Shown in pieces: positions 18,231 through 26,381 of a stretch of DNA of 64,000 nt. The first letter of the stretch is position 1. The number at the start of each line of letters is the position of its first letter. Made by a program: the position numbers and the translations under genes. The notes under the pieces are model-generated. The model was given only the letters and a program-made list of their open reading frames with translations, ran no database searches and was not told the DNA's origin. This DNA comes from Myxococcales bacterium 68-20 (GTDB lineage Bacteria > Myxococcota_A > Polyangia > Polyangiales > Polyangiaceae): the NCBI GenBank assembly GCA_001899635.1, contig MKVQ01000048.1:434001-498000 (forward strand), read 5' to 3'.

Positions 18231-18420
18231 GCCTTAGGCCACTAACAGTCGCGTTCGTGGCAGCAAGAGCACAACGAAAGCTCTTCCGTACTTTTGTCGT
18301 ACTCGCGGCTCGAGGCGTAACCCGGCTGCGCCGATCCAGAGAAGGAAGGAGCGCGCTCAGACCACGCCGAAAGGACCTCGATCAATTGGGGCTCGCGCCC
18401 CGAATTCAGGTGAGCGCGCT

Positions 18421-19113
18421 CTAGCGGACGACGCCAGCAGCGGACGCACGTGCAACATACACGTAATGAATCCGCGCCCCAAAGCCGGACCGCTCGAGCT
18501 GGTAGCGGAAGCCGGCGGCACGGAGGGACCGCTCGAAGCCGGCGGAACCGCCTTCGCACCACACCGCGAAGACTCCGTTGGGCGCCAGCGCCTTCCTGAC
18601 TCGCAGCACCGCGGAAGGTCCGTAGAGGGGATCGTTCGGGCGAACGCGGGTCTGCGGGCCTTCGTACATGTCGAGGACGATGGCGTCGAACCTCGGCACG
18701 TGGGCGTCTCGGGCGACGTCTGCAATGCGGACGGCGACGTCCACGACGTCCACCGTCACGCGCGGATCACGTGCGGCCTCGGCGGTCAACGGAGCAAGCG
18801 GGCCCTTGCACCACTCGACCACCACCGCGTTGAGCTCGGCGACCGTCACCACGGCGTCGTCCGCGAGCTCGTCGAGTGCGGCGCGTAGCGTGAAGCCCAT
18901 GCCGAGGCCGCTCACGAGGACGCGAGCACGCCGCCGCTTCCGGAGCCCCGCACACGCCAGCCTGGCGAGTGCGTCCTCCGAACGGTGAGCCGCGCTGGTC
19001 ATCAGCACGCGGCCGTTGATCGTGATGAGAAAGTCCTTCTCACCCCGGCGCCTCAAGTCGAGGGGGCCCTCAGCCGTGGGCACAGATGCGAGGGTTTCCC
19101 AGGGACGTGCCAA
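18421..19113 (-). CDS. Spermidine-synthase-like methyltransferase-fold protein
   Basis: A protein of about 230 residues with the Rossmann fold of the spermidine/spermine synthase family: RVLVSGLGMGFTLRAALDE (motif I), VTVAELNAVVVEWCKG (acidic end of strand 2), FDAIVLDMYEGP (strand 4), and GVFAVWCEG (strand 5). It lacks a clear polyamine-synthase gatekeeping signature, so aminopropyl transfer is not certain. I chose a TTG at 19113 because it has agggggttcgtc directly upstream and gives the usual family N-terminus (ARPWETL). An ATG at 19257 would add 48 residues of unlikely character. It is the last gene of a five-gene operon that begins with folE. Confidence 0.75.
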   Translation of the reverse strand: MARPWETLASVPTAEGPLDLRRRGEKDFLITINGRVLMTSAAHRSEDALARLACAGLRKRRRARVLVSGLGMGFTLRAALDELADDAVVTVAELNAVVVEWCKGPLAPLTAEAARDPRVTVDVVDVAVRIADVARDAHVPRFDAIVLDMYEGPQTRVRPNDPLYGPSAVLRVRKALAPNGVFAVWCEGGSAGFERSLRAAGFRYQLERSGFGARIHYVYVARASAAGVVR

Positions 19114-19284
19114 GACGAACGAACCCCCTATTCCATTGATCGCCTCCGGAATCCAGCTCGCTCGTTCTGCCGCGCCTTTCCGACGTGAGACCTCGCAATC
19201 GCGGTCCACGTCCGACGCCTTCGGAGGATCGCGCCCGAGCACGTGCGCGGCATGCACGACATGCGCGGCGATCCAGCGCCGGGC

Positions 19285-19623
19285 TCAGCCGACCACGAGG
19301 CTGAAGGTGTCGTAGACGACGACCTCGTCGCCTTCGATCTCCGCCTCGTACGTCCGCTGATCGCCACAGAGGCCCTTCGGCCGCTGGAGCTTGCCGGTCC
19401 GAAGCTCGAAGACGTAGGCGTGCATCGGGCAGACGACGCAGTCGTCTTCGAGCCACCCCTCGGCGAGGCTCGCACCGGCGTGGTTGCACGCGTCCTCGAT
19501 CGCGAAGACCTCTCCATCGGACCAGGCGACGAGGACGTCGAACGGCGGATGCGTGAGCCGCACGAGGCCCTTCTCCTTCACCTCCGCAACCGAGACCCGC
19601 CCGACCTCTTTCTTCGGCGCCAT
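19285..19623 (-). CDS. Rieske [2Fe-2S] ferredoxin
   Basis: A small protein (112 residues from the ATG at 19623) with both Rieske cluster boxes: C-N-H (DACNHAGASL) and C-P-M-H (VVCPMHAYVF), spaced 17 residues apart. It is soluble, without a membrane anchor, so it is a NirD/BphF-type electron carrier or a small redox subunit. A TTG at 19641 would overlap the LON-gene stop as TTGA and add six residues; both starts are plausible. It lies between the LON-domain gene and the spermidine-synthase-like gene in one transcription unit. The redox partner is not encoded here. Confidence 0.88.
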   Translation of the reverse strand: MAPKKEVGRVSVAEVKEKGLVRLTHPPFDVLVAWSDGEVFAIEDACNHAGASLAEGWLEDDCVVCPMHAYVFELRTGKLQRPKGLCGDQRTYEAEIEGDEVVVYDTFSLVVG

Positions 19624-19637
19624 TCCGAGAATGACCG

Positions 19638-20306
19638 TCAATTGAGGACCGTGCCCTTCGTCTCGCCCAGCATCGCCCCGTGCTGCGCCGCGAGCTGAGC
19701 CATCACCATCCGCACGCGCGCTCGCGGATCGAGCTCCTCGAGGATGGCTTGCCTGACCTGGGCGTCGACCACCAGCTGGAACGCGCAGATGTCGGCGAGT
19801 GCGCCGGCCTTCGCGCCGCTCGTCTCGGTCCCGCGAAGCCCCTTCGGCATGCGGAGCTCGAACTTGGTGTCGTGCTTCTTCACCTCGGTGACGAACATCC
19901 TGGCGGCTGCGAGGAGCGCCGCATGGTCGGCGTCACTCACGGTGACGTCGACCTCGTGGAGTCGGCTCGCACGCGCACGCTTGTACGGGTAACGCGGCAG
20001 CTCCTCGACGACGAGCTCGTCCAGATGCACCCGTGCCGAGCCGGCAACGACGATGTTCGATCGCCCGTCGGGCAGCGGCTGGTGCTCGACGATGACACCC
20101 ACGGATGCGACCTCGGCGATGCGCGCGCCGCTACGGTCGACCTGCGCGATCACGATCGCGCCGTCGCGGTCGAGGCAGTCCGAGAGCATCGCCCGGTAGC
20201 GAGGCTCGAAGATGTGGAGCGGCAGGAGCGTCTCTGGAAACAGCACGACGTTCGGCAACGGAAAGACCGGAACGTCCGCGAGGGCATCTTCTTCGAGTCG
20301 AGTCAT
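19638..20306 (-). CDS. LON substrate-binding domain protein
   Basis: A protein of 222 residues consisting of the Lon N-terminal substrate-binding domain alone, without AAA or protease modules. Diagnostic stretches are VPVFPLPNVVLFPETLLPLHIFEPRYRAM at 12-40 (read here as FPLPNVVLFP followed by PLHIFEPRY) and the downstream SVGVIVEHQPLPDGR with IVVAGSARVHL. Stand-alone LON-domain proteins occur widely in bacteria with unclear roles; binding of misfolded proteins is the family expectation. It starts 12 bp after the SDR stop and abuts the Rieske gene, so it is within the folE operon. Confidence 0.9.
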   Translation of the reverse strand: MTRLEEDALADVPVFPLPNVVLFPETLLPLHIFEPRYRAMLSDCLDRDGAIVIAQVDRSGARIAEVASVGVIVEHQPLPDGRSNIVVAGSARVHLDELVVEELPRYPYKRARASRLHEVDVTVSDADHAALLAAARMFVTEVKKHDTKFELRMPKGLRGTETSGAKAGALADICAFQLVVDAQVRQAILEELDPRARVRMVMAQLAAQHGAMLGETKGTVLN

Positions 20307-20318
20307 GATCGGCGCAGG

Positions 20319-20999
20319 TCAGGGCCCGAAGGCATCCACACAGCTTCCGTTCATCGCAGCGGGCGCGTCGAGCGCGACCCAGGCGACGAGCCGCGCGATG
20401 TCCTCAGACGTCATCGCGGGGGAGAAGCCACTGCCCCGCAGCATATCCGTGTCGACGGACCCTGGCATCACGCACATCGACTGGAGCCCCGTACCGCGGA
20501 GCTCTTCGGCGAGGGACTTGACGAAGCCCACCGTGCCCCATTTCGACGCGCAGTACGCGCTCAGCCGCGGCGTGCCCATCGTCCCGGAGATGCTGCCGAT
20601 GGCGATGAATCGGCCGCTCCTCTCCGCGAGCATCGGCCGGAGGAAAGCCCTGGTGACGAGGTACGTGCCCTTGAGGTTCACGTCGAGCACCTCGTCCCAC
20701 TGCGCCTCGGTGGTGTCGAGCACGGACGTGCGATGGACGATGCCGGCGTTCGAGACGACCACACGCGGGACGCCGAATTCGACGAGCACGCGTGAGGTCG
20801 CGCTCTCGACCTCCGCCGAACGCGAGACGTCGCACGGGAGCGCGAGCGCCTTCCGGCCTCGGCGCACGATCTCTTCCGCTGCCGACGCGAGCGTCTCCTG
20901 TTTCCGCCCGAGCAGCGCGACGTCGCAGCCGCGATCGGCGAGCTCGAGGGCAATCGCACGTCCGATACCACGACCACCGCCGGTAACGACCGCGATCAC
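20319..20999 (-). CDS. Short-chain dehydrogenase/reductase (SDR)
   Basis: A classical SDR of 226 residues. The NAD(P) loop is TGGGRGIG at residues 6-13, the structural NAG motif is NAG in VVSNAGIVH, the catalytic Ser is in IGSISGTMG, and the active-site YxxxK is YCASK. Arg at the end of strand 2 (GRKQ) suggests NADPH preference. Its GTG start overlaps the folE stop as GTGA, so it is translationally coupled to GTP cyclohydrolase I. That invites the idea of a pterin reductase (sepiapterin- or FolM-like), but sequence alone also fits a FabG-like 3-ketoacyl reductase. Confidence 0.88.
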   Translation of the reverse strand: MIAVVTGGGRGIGRAIALELADRGCDVALLGRKQETLASAAEEIVRRGRKALALPCDVSRSAEVESATSRVLVEFGVPRVVVSNAGIVHRTSVLDTTEAQWDEVLDVNLKGTYLVTRAFLRPMLAERSGRFIAIGSISGTMGTPRLSAYCASKWGTVGFVKSLAEELRGTGLQSMCVMPGSVDTDMLRGSGFSPAMTSEDIARLVAWVALDAPAAMNGSCVDAFGP

Positions 21000-21598
21000 G
21001 GCGCCGCTCCTCGACCAACGCCGAGCGCAAGATGGGCCTCGGCAACGCGATCGGCCGGACCGCGAAGCGCGACGGTCTCCACCCGCGTGCCGACCGAGCG
21101 CTCGCCGCGAGCGATCATGCAGCCGTGCGCGAGGACGAGCCGGCAGCCCACCCATTCGGGCGTCAGGACGGCGTCGAGATCGTCGACGACGCTCTCGCCG
21201 ATCTTCTCCTGGAGCGCGAGCCGCCGCGCATGCGCGTCGACGAGCGCTGCGACGGTCCCGAGGCCGAGTAGGCGCACCGTTGCCTTGAACGCGACCGTGG
21301 CAGTCCCGAGCGACGGGAGGAGGTGATGCGGGCACGTCGTGACGACCGGAACGTCTCGGACGACCACGAGCGTCGGTGAGGTCGTGTCGATGGCGCTCGC
21401 CTCGACGAGCCGCCGCGTGTCGATCGCGTAGCCAGTGCAGAGCTCGTCGACGAACATGTCGGCGACGCGAGCGCCGGTGCCTCGAACCTCCGGCTCGTCG
21501 CGACCGAGCGCGCGGAGGAAGGCCTCGATGGCGGCCGCAGCCGCTTGACGATCGGCCGGCGGACGGGACGTGGAGGGAGCCTGGCTGCGCTGAGGCAT
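20996..21598 (-). CDS. folE: GTP cyclohydrolase I
   Basis: Converts GTP to 7,8-dihydroneopterin triphosphate, the first step to folates and other pterins. The protein is 200 residues from the ATG at 21598. Zinc ligands are recognisable: Cys and His in TTCPHHLLPS (normally CEHH, here CPHH) and the second Cys in LAHGCMIARGERS. The GTP-binding and catalytic region around VVDDLDAVL and CRLVLAHGC is intact. Its 5' end and upstream region are duplicated in decayed form at 23433-23620. It leads a unit folE, SDR, LON domain, Rieske and spermidine-synthase-like. The replacement of Glu by Pro in the first zinc motif is unusual. Confidence 0.92.
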   Translation of the reverse strand: MPQRSQAPSTSRPPADRQAAAAAIEAFLRALGRDEPEVRGTGARVADMFVDELCTGYAIDTRRLVEASAIDTTSPTLVVVRDVPVVTTCPHHLLPSLGTATVAFKATVRLLGLGTVAALVDAHARRLALQEKIGESVVDDLDAVLTPEWVGCRLVLAHGCMIARGERSVGTRVETVALRGPADRVAEAHLALGVGRGAAP

Positions 21599-21661
21599 GA
21601 CCCGCGAGCGTACCAAAGCCGCGCGCCTTTCGCTCGGCGCGCCGACCTCGGGCATGGCCGA

Positions 21662-22468
21662 TCAGCCCGCGTCGCTTGCTCCACCACCGGGGACGGGGAT
21701 GTCGATCCAGAGCGCCGAGGCCGTCGCCTCGGTCTCGAGCACGACGTCGCCCTCGAGGAGCTCCGCCCCGTCGCCCGTTTCGAGCGAAGCGCCGCTTGCC
21801 CGGAGCGAACCGGAGAGCGCGAGCAGATAGCCCGCCCGCCCTGGACGCACCTCGAGCCTGGTCTCGCTGCGAGAGCTCAGGTCCAGCCACCACACGCGCG
21901 CGTCGCAGCGCAGCGGCATCCCGTCGTCACCCGCCACGAGATGGCGGCCCGCGCTCACGGACGGCAGCTGCCGCTGGTAGTAGGCCGCCTCGCCCCCGTG
22001 GACGTTCGGCGAGAACCAGAGCTGCAGCATGCGCGTCGCCCGCTCCGTGTCGTTGCCCTCGGCGTGGACCATGCCGTCGCGCGCCGAGATGAGCTGCGCG
22101 CCGCGCGGGCGGACGACGGCGTCGTGCGCCTGGTTGCCGTGATGGCTCAGGTCGCCGTCGAGCACGATGCTCAGGATCTCCATCTCGCGATGCGGGTGGA
22201 GCGGAAACCGGGAACGCGGCGCGAACGTCGCATCGGCGAGCACGACGAGAGGCCCCATCGGGCGCCCCGTACCGGCGTGCTCGCCGACGGTGGCGACGAA
22301 GTGGTCCTTCAACCTCAGCCACGAGAGCTCGGTCGAAGGCAGGGTGTGCGAGGGCCTCGGTCGTACGTTGCTCAAGCTGCCTCCGGGACGGGCGCGCGAC
22401 GGGTTGCAGCCGAGCGCCGTGGCCAGCCCCAGCTGGCCGGCACCGATGACGAAGTCACGTCGGCTCAT
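21662..22468 (-). CDS. Pirin-family protein with twin-arginine-like signal
   Basis: A 268-residue bicupin. The pirin metal motif is HPHREMEILSIVLDGDLSHH at 91-110, followed by VVRPRGAQLISARDGMVHAEGN with the other metal ligands. Unusually for a pirin, it begins with SRRDFVIGAGQLGLATALGC, a Tat-type signal that ends in a Cys and could even be a lipoprotein signal, so the product may be exported. Pirins are quercetinase-like or redox-sensing iron proteins. It is divergent from a LysR regulator, a common arrangement for regulated pirins. Start: ATG at 22468, immediately before the RR motif. Confidence 0.88.
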   Translation of the reverse strand: MSRRDFVIGAGQLGLATALGCNPSRARPGGSLSNVRPRPSHTLPSTELSWLRLKDHFVATVGEHAGTGRPMGPLVVLADATFAPRSRFPLHPHREMEILSIVLDGDLSHHGNQAHDAVVRPRGAQLISARDGMVHAEGNDTERATRMLQLWFSPNVHGGEAAYYQRQLPSVSAGRHLVAGDDGMPLRCDARVWWLDLSSRSETRLEVRPGRAGYLLALSGSLRASGASLETGDGAELLEGDVVLETEATASALWIDIPVPGGGASDAG

Positions 22469-22541
22469 CACCACGGCTTCAGGAATAGGCGCCCCGGGCG
22501 CGCTTGACGACCCCGCGAGGACGCACACAGCATGTGCGTTG

Positions 22542-23381
22542 ATGCACATGTCCTGGGAAGACCTCCAGACGATCGAGTCGCTCGTTCGAACCGGCAGCGT
22601 CGTCGGAGCAGCACGGGAGCTCGGACTGCGGCACTCTTCGATCTCGCGCCGCGTCGACGCGCTCGAGCGCAGTCTGGGGGAGCCGCTCTTCCTTCGTGGT
22701 CCGCGGCTCCGTCCCACCACGCTGGCGACGGCGATCGCCGCTCGGGCGACCGCAATGGCGAAGCACGCCCACGAGATCGAGGCGCTGATCGAGGGAGAGC
22801 GGCGCGCACGTGAGCTTCGGATCGTGATCACGACCAACGACGTGCTCGCGCCACTGGTCTTCACCGCGCTCGCGGGGCGCGCGCTCGAAGAGACGGTGCA
22901 GGTCCGCGTCTCCGACGTCGAGGCTGAGCTCGAACCGGGGACGACCGATCTCGCGCTCCGGCCAGGGGGTCAGCCGTCGGGAGCGCTACGCGGGTGGCGG
23001 CTCGGTCGGTTGCGCGTCGGCATCTTCCGGGCGCGGTCCGCCCAGCAAGGCGCGCGAACGTGGATCTTGCCGTCCGCCGATCTCAGGAAGCGCTCTTCGA
23101 TGCGATGGTGGAAGTCCGTGCCCGACGACGCGGAGGGGCGTGTCGAATGCAACTCACTGCTCTCGATGCGCGACGCCTGCATCGCCGGCCTCGGCCGGGC
23201 CGCGCTCCCGTCGCTGCTGGCCGCCCACGACACGCGCCTCCAGCTCGAGGAGGAGATCGACGGAGGGCCGCCGGTCTGGCTGTTGGCGCCGGCGACCCGC
23301 CGTGCCGATGCCCGGCGAAGACGCGTGGCTCAGCTCCTCGTCTCGTCCATCCGCAGCGCGCGCGGCGTCTGGGTCACGTGA
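22542..23381 (+). CDS. LysR-family transcriptional regulator
   Basis: A protein of 279 residues with an N-terminal winged helix-turn-helix (MSWEDLQTIESLVRTGSVVG start, then AARELGLRHSSISRRVDALERSLGEPLF) and a C-terminal periplasmic-binding-like effector domain with strands around RIVITTNDVL and CNSLLSMRDACIAGLG. Two start ATGs, 22542 and 22548, are in frame; neither has a clear ribosome site. It is divergent from the pirin gene with a 73-bp intergenic region, the usual place for a LysR operator, so it probably controls pirin and itself. Confidence 0.88.
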   Translation: MHMSWEDLQTIESLVRTGSVVGAARELGLRHSSISRRVDALERSLGEPLFLRGPRLRPTTLATAIAARATAMAKHAHEIEALIEGERRARELRIVITTNDVLAPLVFTALAGRALEETVQVRVSDVEAELEPGTTDLALRPGGQPSGALRGWRLGRLRVGIFRARSAQQGARTWILPSADLRKRSSMRWWKSVPDDAEGRVECNSLLSMRDACIAGLGRAALPSLLAAHDTRLQLEEEIDGGPPVWLLAPATRRADARRRRVAQLLVSSIRSARGVWVT

Positions 23382-23432
23382 GAGCACCGGAGAGCACCTG
23401 AGGAGCGTGCTCGCGTGGCTGCGACGCGCGCG

Positions 23433-23620
23433 CCGTGCCACGAACCTCGAGCTCGTCGCAGCCGGTCGCGCAGAGCAATGCCTCGATGGCGGCTGCGGCA
23501 ACCGCCGTTCGACGATCCACGGCGGACGTGAGCTGGAAGGACTGTGGCTGCCCGGTGGTCTGGCCCGTAAGCGTACCAAAGCCCAGCGCCTTTTCGTTTC
23601 GCCCAGGTCGGAGAGAGCCG
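23433..23620 (-). pseudogene. Truncated, decayed duplicate of the folE 5' end and upstream region
   Basis: The minus strand here aligns with the folE promoter and first ~40 codons. Shared are the upstream block ctttggtacgct and cgcctttcg-like sequence (in the same order), and the translated segment AAAAIEALLCATGCDELEVRGT, which matches folE residues AAAAIEAFLRALGRDEPEVRGT. The position equivalent to the folE ATG is mutated, and similarity ends abruptly at about 23433. The fragment lies in the same orientation as folE, so the pirin-LysR pair is flanked by direct repeats of the folE 5' region. Confidence 0.75.
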
Positions 23621-23624
23621 GCTG

Positions 23625-25658
23625 GTGAATGGGGCACGACGATTGCCCCGAGAGATCGCGGTGCGCGCTCCACCTCTGCTTCTCTTGTTCGCCTCGGCCC
23701 TGGCGCCGCCGGCCGCGACGGCTGCCGAGCCGCCGTCGATCGCGGACGATCCGCTGTTGCAGAGCCATCTCCTGCATCGGCTCGTCGAGCGGGAGCGCTC
23801 GCCGCTCCTCGTGCCGCAGAGCATCCGCCACGCGCAGGTCCCGCTGCTGCGCCCTCCGTACGTGGCCCATGCCGTCTCGGCGCTGGACTGCGAACACGCG
23901 ACGCACGACATCACGCTCGACCCGGAGACCGGCGTCACGAAGGCAACCCTCCAGCTGCAGGTGAAGGCGACGCACTCGCCGCTCGCATCGGTCAGCTTCG
24001 CGTTCGATGCCGGCCTCGAGACGGAGGGCATCTGGGCAACGGACCGCAAGGTGATCGTCGGGCAGGCGATGCTCGCACCGATGCGGGTCGTCCGCGTCGA
24101 CCTCGACCCGCCGCTCGCGCCCGGCGCGTCGACGGTCATCACGATGCCCTACGCGGGGACGCTCTCGTGCGCGACGGCGGACGGCGGATCGATCACCTGC
24201 TCGAAAGGCGCCGAGTTCTCGTACTTCGCCCACCAGTCCATCTTCCCGTACGTCTTCGATCCCGAGGCTCCGGAGGACTTCGTCCTCGACGGGCTCACAC
24301 GCGACATCGTGCTTCGTGTCCCCGCTGTGCACGACGTGGTCGCCACCGGCCAGAAGATCTCCGAGACGCTCGATGGCTCGACGAAGATCTCGAGGTGGTC
24401 GATCGACAAGCCGCTCTCGCGCGTCGTTGGTCTCTACGCCTTCGCCGGGAAGCTCGGCCTCCTGCCTGTCGGGGGTCGGACGGCACCGACGACGTTCATC
24501 TTCCCCTCCCCCGAGAAGCCGATCGATCGCGACCTCGTCTCCTGGTCCACGCCGGCGCTCGAGTTCGTGGAGCGCACCAGCGGCTCGAGGCTCCCGTTCG
24601 ATCGCAGTCTCTCCCTCGTGCGTCTCCCTCAGACGTTCGGCGATCCCGGCACGGCCACCTTCGGGATGACCCTGCTCTCGGACTCGTACGCTCGCATGGG
24701 CAACATCCTCTACGAAGAGACGTGGGCGCACGAGAACGCGCATCTCTTCTGGGGCGTCGTCGTCCCGGAGACGAACTCGAACGAGAGCCGACTGATGAGC
24801 GAGGGCATGGCGACCCTCACCGAGATCGACTACACGTTCGCGCGTCACTTTCCCGCCGAGGATCGCGACCTCTATCTCGCCCGCCGGTTCCTCCCGATGG
24901 GGCTCGACCTCCGCGTCAGCGGAAAGGACCTCCCGCCGGCGCAGCTCACCGCGGGAATGGATCTCCCGCAGGACTTCCGGACGCGTCGCTACACGCTCTG
25001 GGCCTACTATCGGACGGCGATCACGCTCGACCACCTCCGCGTGACCCTCGGCGAGGACGTCTTCTCGAACGTGCTCACCGACTACGTTGCGCGCTGCCGT
25101 TTCGTCGGCTGCCGTCCCGACGTCCTCCGCGAGATCGCGAGCGAGAAGAGCGGTAAGGACATGCAGCCGTTCTTCGAGCGCTGGGTCACGGCCAACGAGC
25201 GCCCGCGTGTCCTCGTCGGCTTCATACCCGCGAACGGCGGCGCCGACGTCGAGCTCACGAAAGGCGACGACCGACCGATGACACTCGAGCTCTGGCTCGG
25301 GCTCGCGAATGGAGCCCGAGTGAAGCGCCGCGTCGACCTCGGGCCGCACACGACCCGCATCCGTCTCGACGCGCCCGCGCCCGTGCTCACCGTCGCGGCG
25401 AGCCCACGCCACGACGTGCTCGTCGACGTGCGCTCGCTCGTCGACGGAGACCTCGACTTCGACGGCGAGACCGACGGCTTCGACGTGCTGCGCTGCGCAC
25501 CCCTCGTCGGACGGAGATACGACTCGGTCGGCGCGACCGGGCTGTGGAACGTCGACGAGAGGTTCGACCCGCGCTGCGACGCGAACGGAGATCTCGCGAT
25601 CGACGATCAGGACCTCGCCGCGATGGCCGCGCAGTTCGGCAAGCTGAGGGCGCGATGA
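23625..25658 (+). CDS. Secreted M1-like metallopeptidase with C-terminal dockerin
   Basis: A 677-residue protein with an N-terminal signal peptide (PPLLLLFASALAPPAATA). Residues about 85-280 resemble the aminopeptidase N-terminal beta-domain. The catalytic region has WAHENAHLFWG with HENAH at 369-373 and a downstream MSEGMATL whose Glu393 would be the third zinc ligand, one residue further than in canonical M1 enzymes. Residues about 606-677 carry two Ca-binding dockerin-like repeats, VDGDLDFDGETDGFDV and CDANGDLAIDDQDL. The stop overlaps the start of the cohesin lipoprotein gene (ATGA). It is inferred that the peptidase docks on that lipoprotein at the cell surface. The GTG at 23625 has ggagag upstream. 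Confidence 0.88.
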   Translation: MNGARRLPREIAVRAPPLLLLFASALAPPAATAAEPPSIADDPLLQSHLLHRLVERERSPLLVPQSIRHAQVPLLRPPYVAHAVSALDCEHATHDITLDPETGVTKATLQLQVKATHSPLASVSFAFDAGLETEGIWATDRKVIVGQAMLAPMRVVRVDLDPPLAPGASTVITMPYAGTLSCATADGGSITCSKGAEFSYFAHQSIFPYVFDPEAPEDFVLDGLTRDIVLRVPAVHDVVATGQKISETLDGSTKISRWSIDKPLSRVVGLYAFAGKLGLLPVGGRTAPTTFIFPSPEKPIDRDLVSWSTPALEFVERTSGSRLPFDRSLSLVRLPQTFGDPGTATFGMTLLSDSYARMGNILYEETWAHENAHLFWGVVVPETNSNESRLMSEGMATLTEIDYTFARHFPAEDRDLYLARRFLPMGLDLRVSGKDLPPAQLTAGMDLPQDFRTRRYTLWAYYRTAITLDHLRVTLGEDVFSNVLTDYVARCRFVGCRPDVLREIASEKSGKDMQPFFERWVTANERPRVLVGFIPANGGADVELTKGDDRPMTLELWLGLANGARVKRRVDLGPHTTRIRLDAPAPVLTVAASPRHDVLVDVRSLVDGDLDFDGETDGFDVLRCAPLVGRRYDSVGATGLWNVDERFDPRCDANGDLAIDDQDLAAMAAQFGKLRAR

Positions 25659-26203
25659 TGAAGGCGCTCGCTGTCCTCGCGACCCACGCGGCCCTTCTCG
25701 TCGCCGGCTGCAGCAGCAGCTCGGATCAACCGAAGAAGGCGCCGTTTCCGGCACCGGCGAGCTTCGCGACGGACGAGCCGGCGATCGGCAACCATATCGT
25801 GTACCTCCGCGGCAGGTCCGAGAGCCCGGGAGCCGAGCGCGTCGTGCTCGACGTGGTCGCACAGGGAGCGGGGCCGAGCGTGCACGGCGCGGCGTTCCGG
25901 CTCAGCTGGGATACCGCCAAGCTCGCGTTCGTGGAGGCGCACGTCGGCGCGGTGTGGTCGAAACAGGCCGTGGCTCTCGCGAAGGAAGGGCTCCCCGGCG
26001 AGCTCGTCGTCGTGTGGAGCGAGAAAGGGAACAGCCCCGGTGTGGACGCAAGTGGCGAGACGGTCCTCGGCTCGATCGACTTCCGGCTGAAGACGGGAGA
26101 GGCATCGACGCTCGCGTTCCGGCCCGATCGTTCCACGCTGCGCGACCGGGACGGCGCGCCCGTGACGGTCGAGTGGCGCGGTGGTCGGATCGCTCCGCGC
26201 TGA
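25655..26203 (+). CDS. Cohesin-domain lipoprotein
   Basis: A 182-residue lipoprotein (lipobox LVAGC, Cys19). Residues about 45-180 fit the cohesin fold: a VVLDVVAQGAG strand, then VHGAAFRLSWDTAKLAFVEA (the characteristic strand-turn after which the domain continues with a Val/Gly turn), GELVVVWSEKGNSPG, TVLGSIDFRLKTGEAS, and a final beta strand TVEWRGGRI. The ATG at 25655 overlaps the peptidase stop by four bases; a second ATG at 25658 is possible. As a lipidated cohesin next to a dockerin-bearing peptidase, its likely role is to tether that enzyme to the outer membrane. Cohesin assignment is by sequence pattern only. Confidence 0.82.
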   Translation: MMKALAVLATHAALLVAGCSSSSDQPKKAPFPAPASFATDEPAIGNHIVYLRGRSESPGAERVVLDVVAQGAGPSVHGAAFRLSWDTAKLAFVEAHVGAVWSKQAVALAKEGLPGELVVVWSEKGNSPGVDASGETVLGSIDFRLKTGEASTLAFRPDRSTLRDRDGAPVTVEWRGGRIAPR

Positions 26204-26285
26204 GCGACGGGCGCGAGCCGGAGCCGCCGAGCGCCAGCGCCATGGCACGACGGATGCTCCGACGCCGAGAGCTGGAGGAGTCGAC

Positions 26286-26381
26286 ATGACGCGTGACGAT
26301 GAGCTTCGTCCTCGGCGCGTTGCCCGTGCCGTCGCGGGAGCGAACGCAACGTCGATCGACCCGAGCCGGAGCGTCGAGTGA
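26286..26381 (+). CDS. Possible 31-residue leader peptide upstream of the antiporter gene
   Basis: An ATG at 26286 follows a near-ideal ribosome site, ggaggag at 26274-26280, and opens a 31-codon frame that ends by overlapping the antiporter GTG (GTGA at 26378-26381). The peptide is basic at its centre (ELRPRRVARAVAG) with no other feature. It may be a coupling leader or a translational regulator; it could also be chance. Confidence 0.4.
   Translation: MTRDDELRPRRVARAVAGANATSIDPSRSVE

Noticed and set aside
23154-25862. Long minus-strand frame of about 900 codons
   Set aside because: It is antisense to the peptidase and LysR genes and has no coherent domain; only the short segment near 23433-23620 is meaningful, as the folE remnant.
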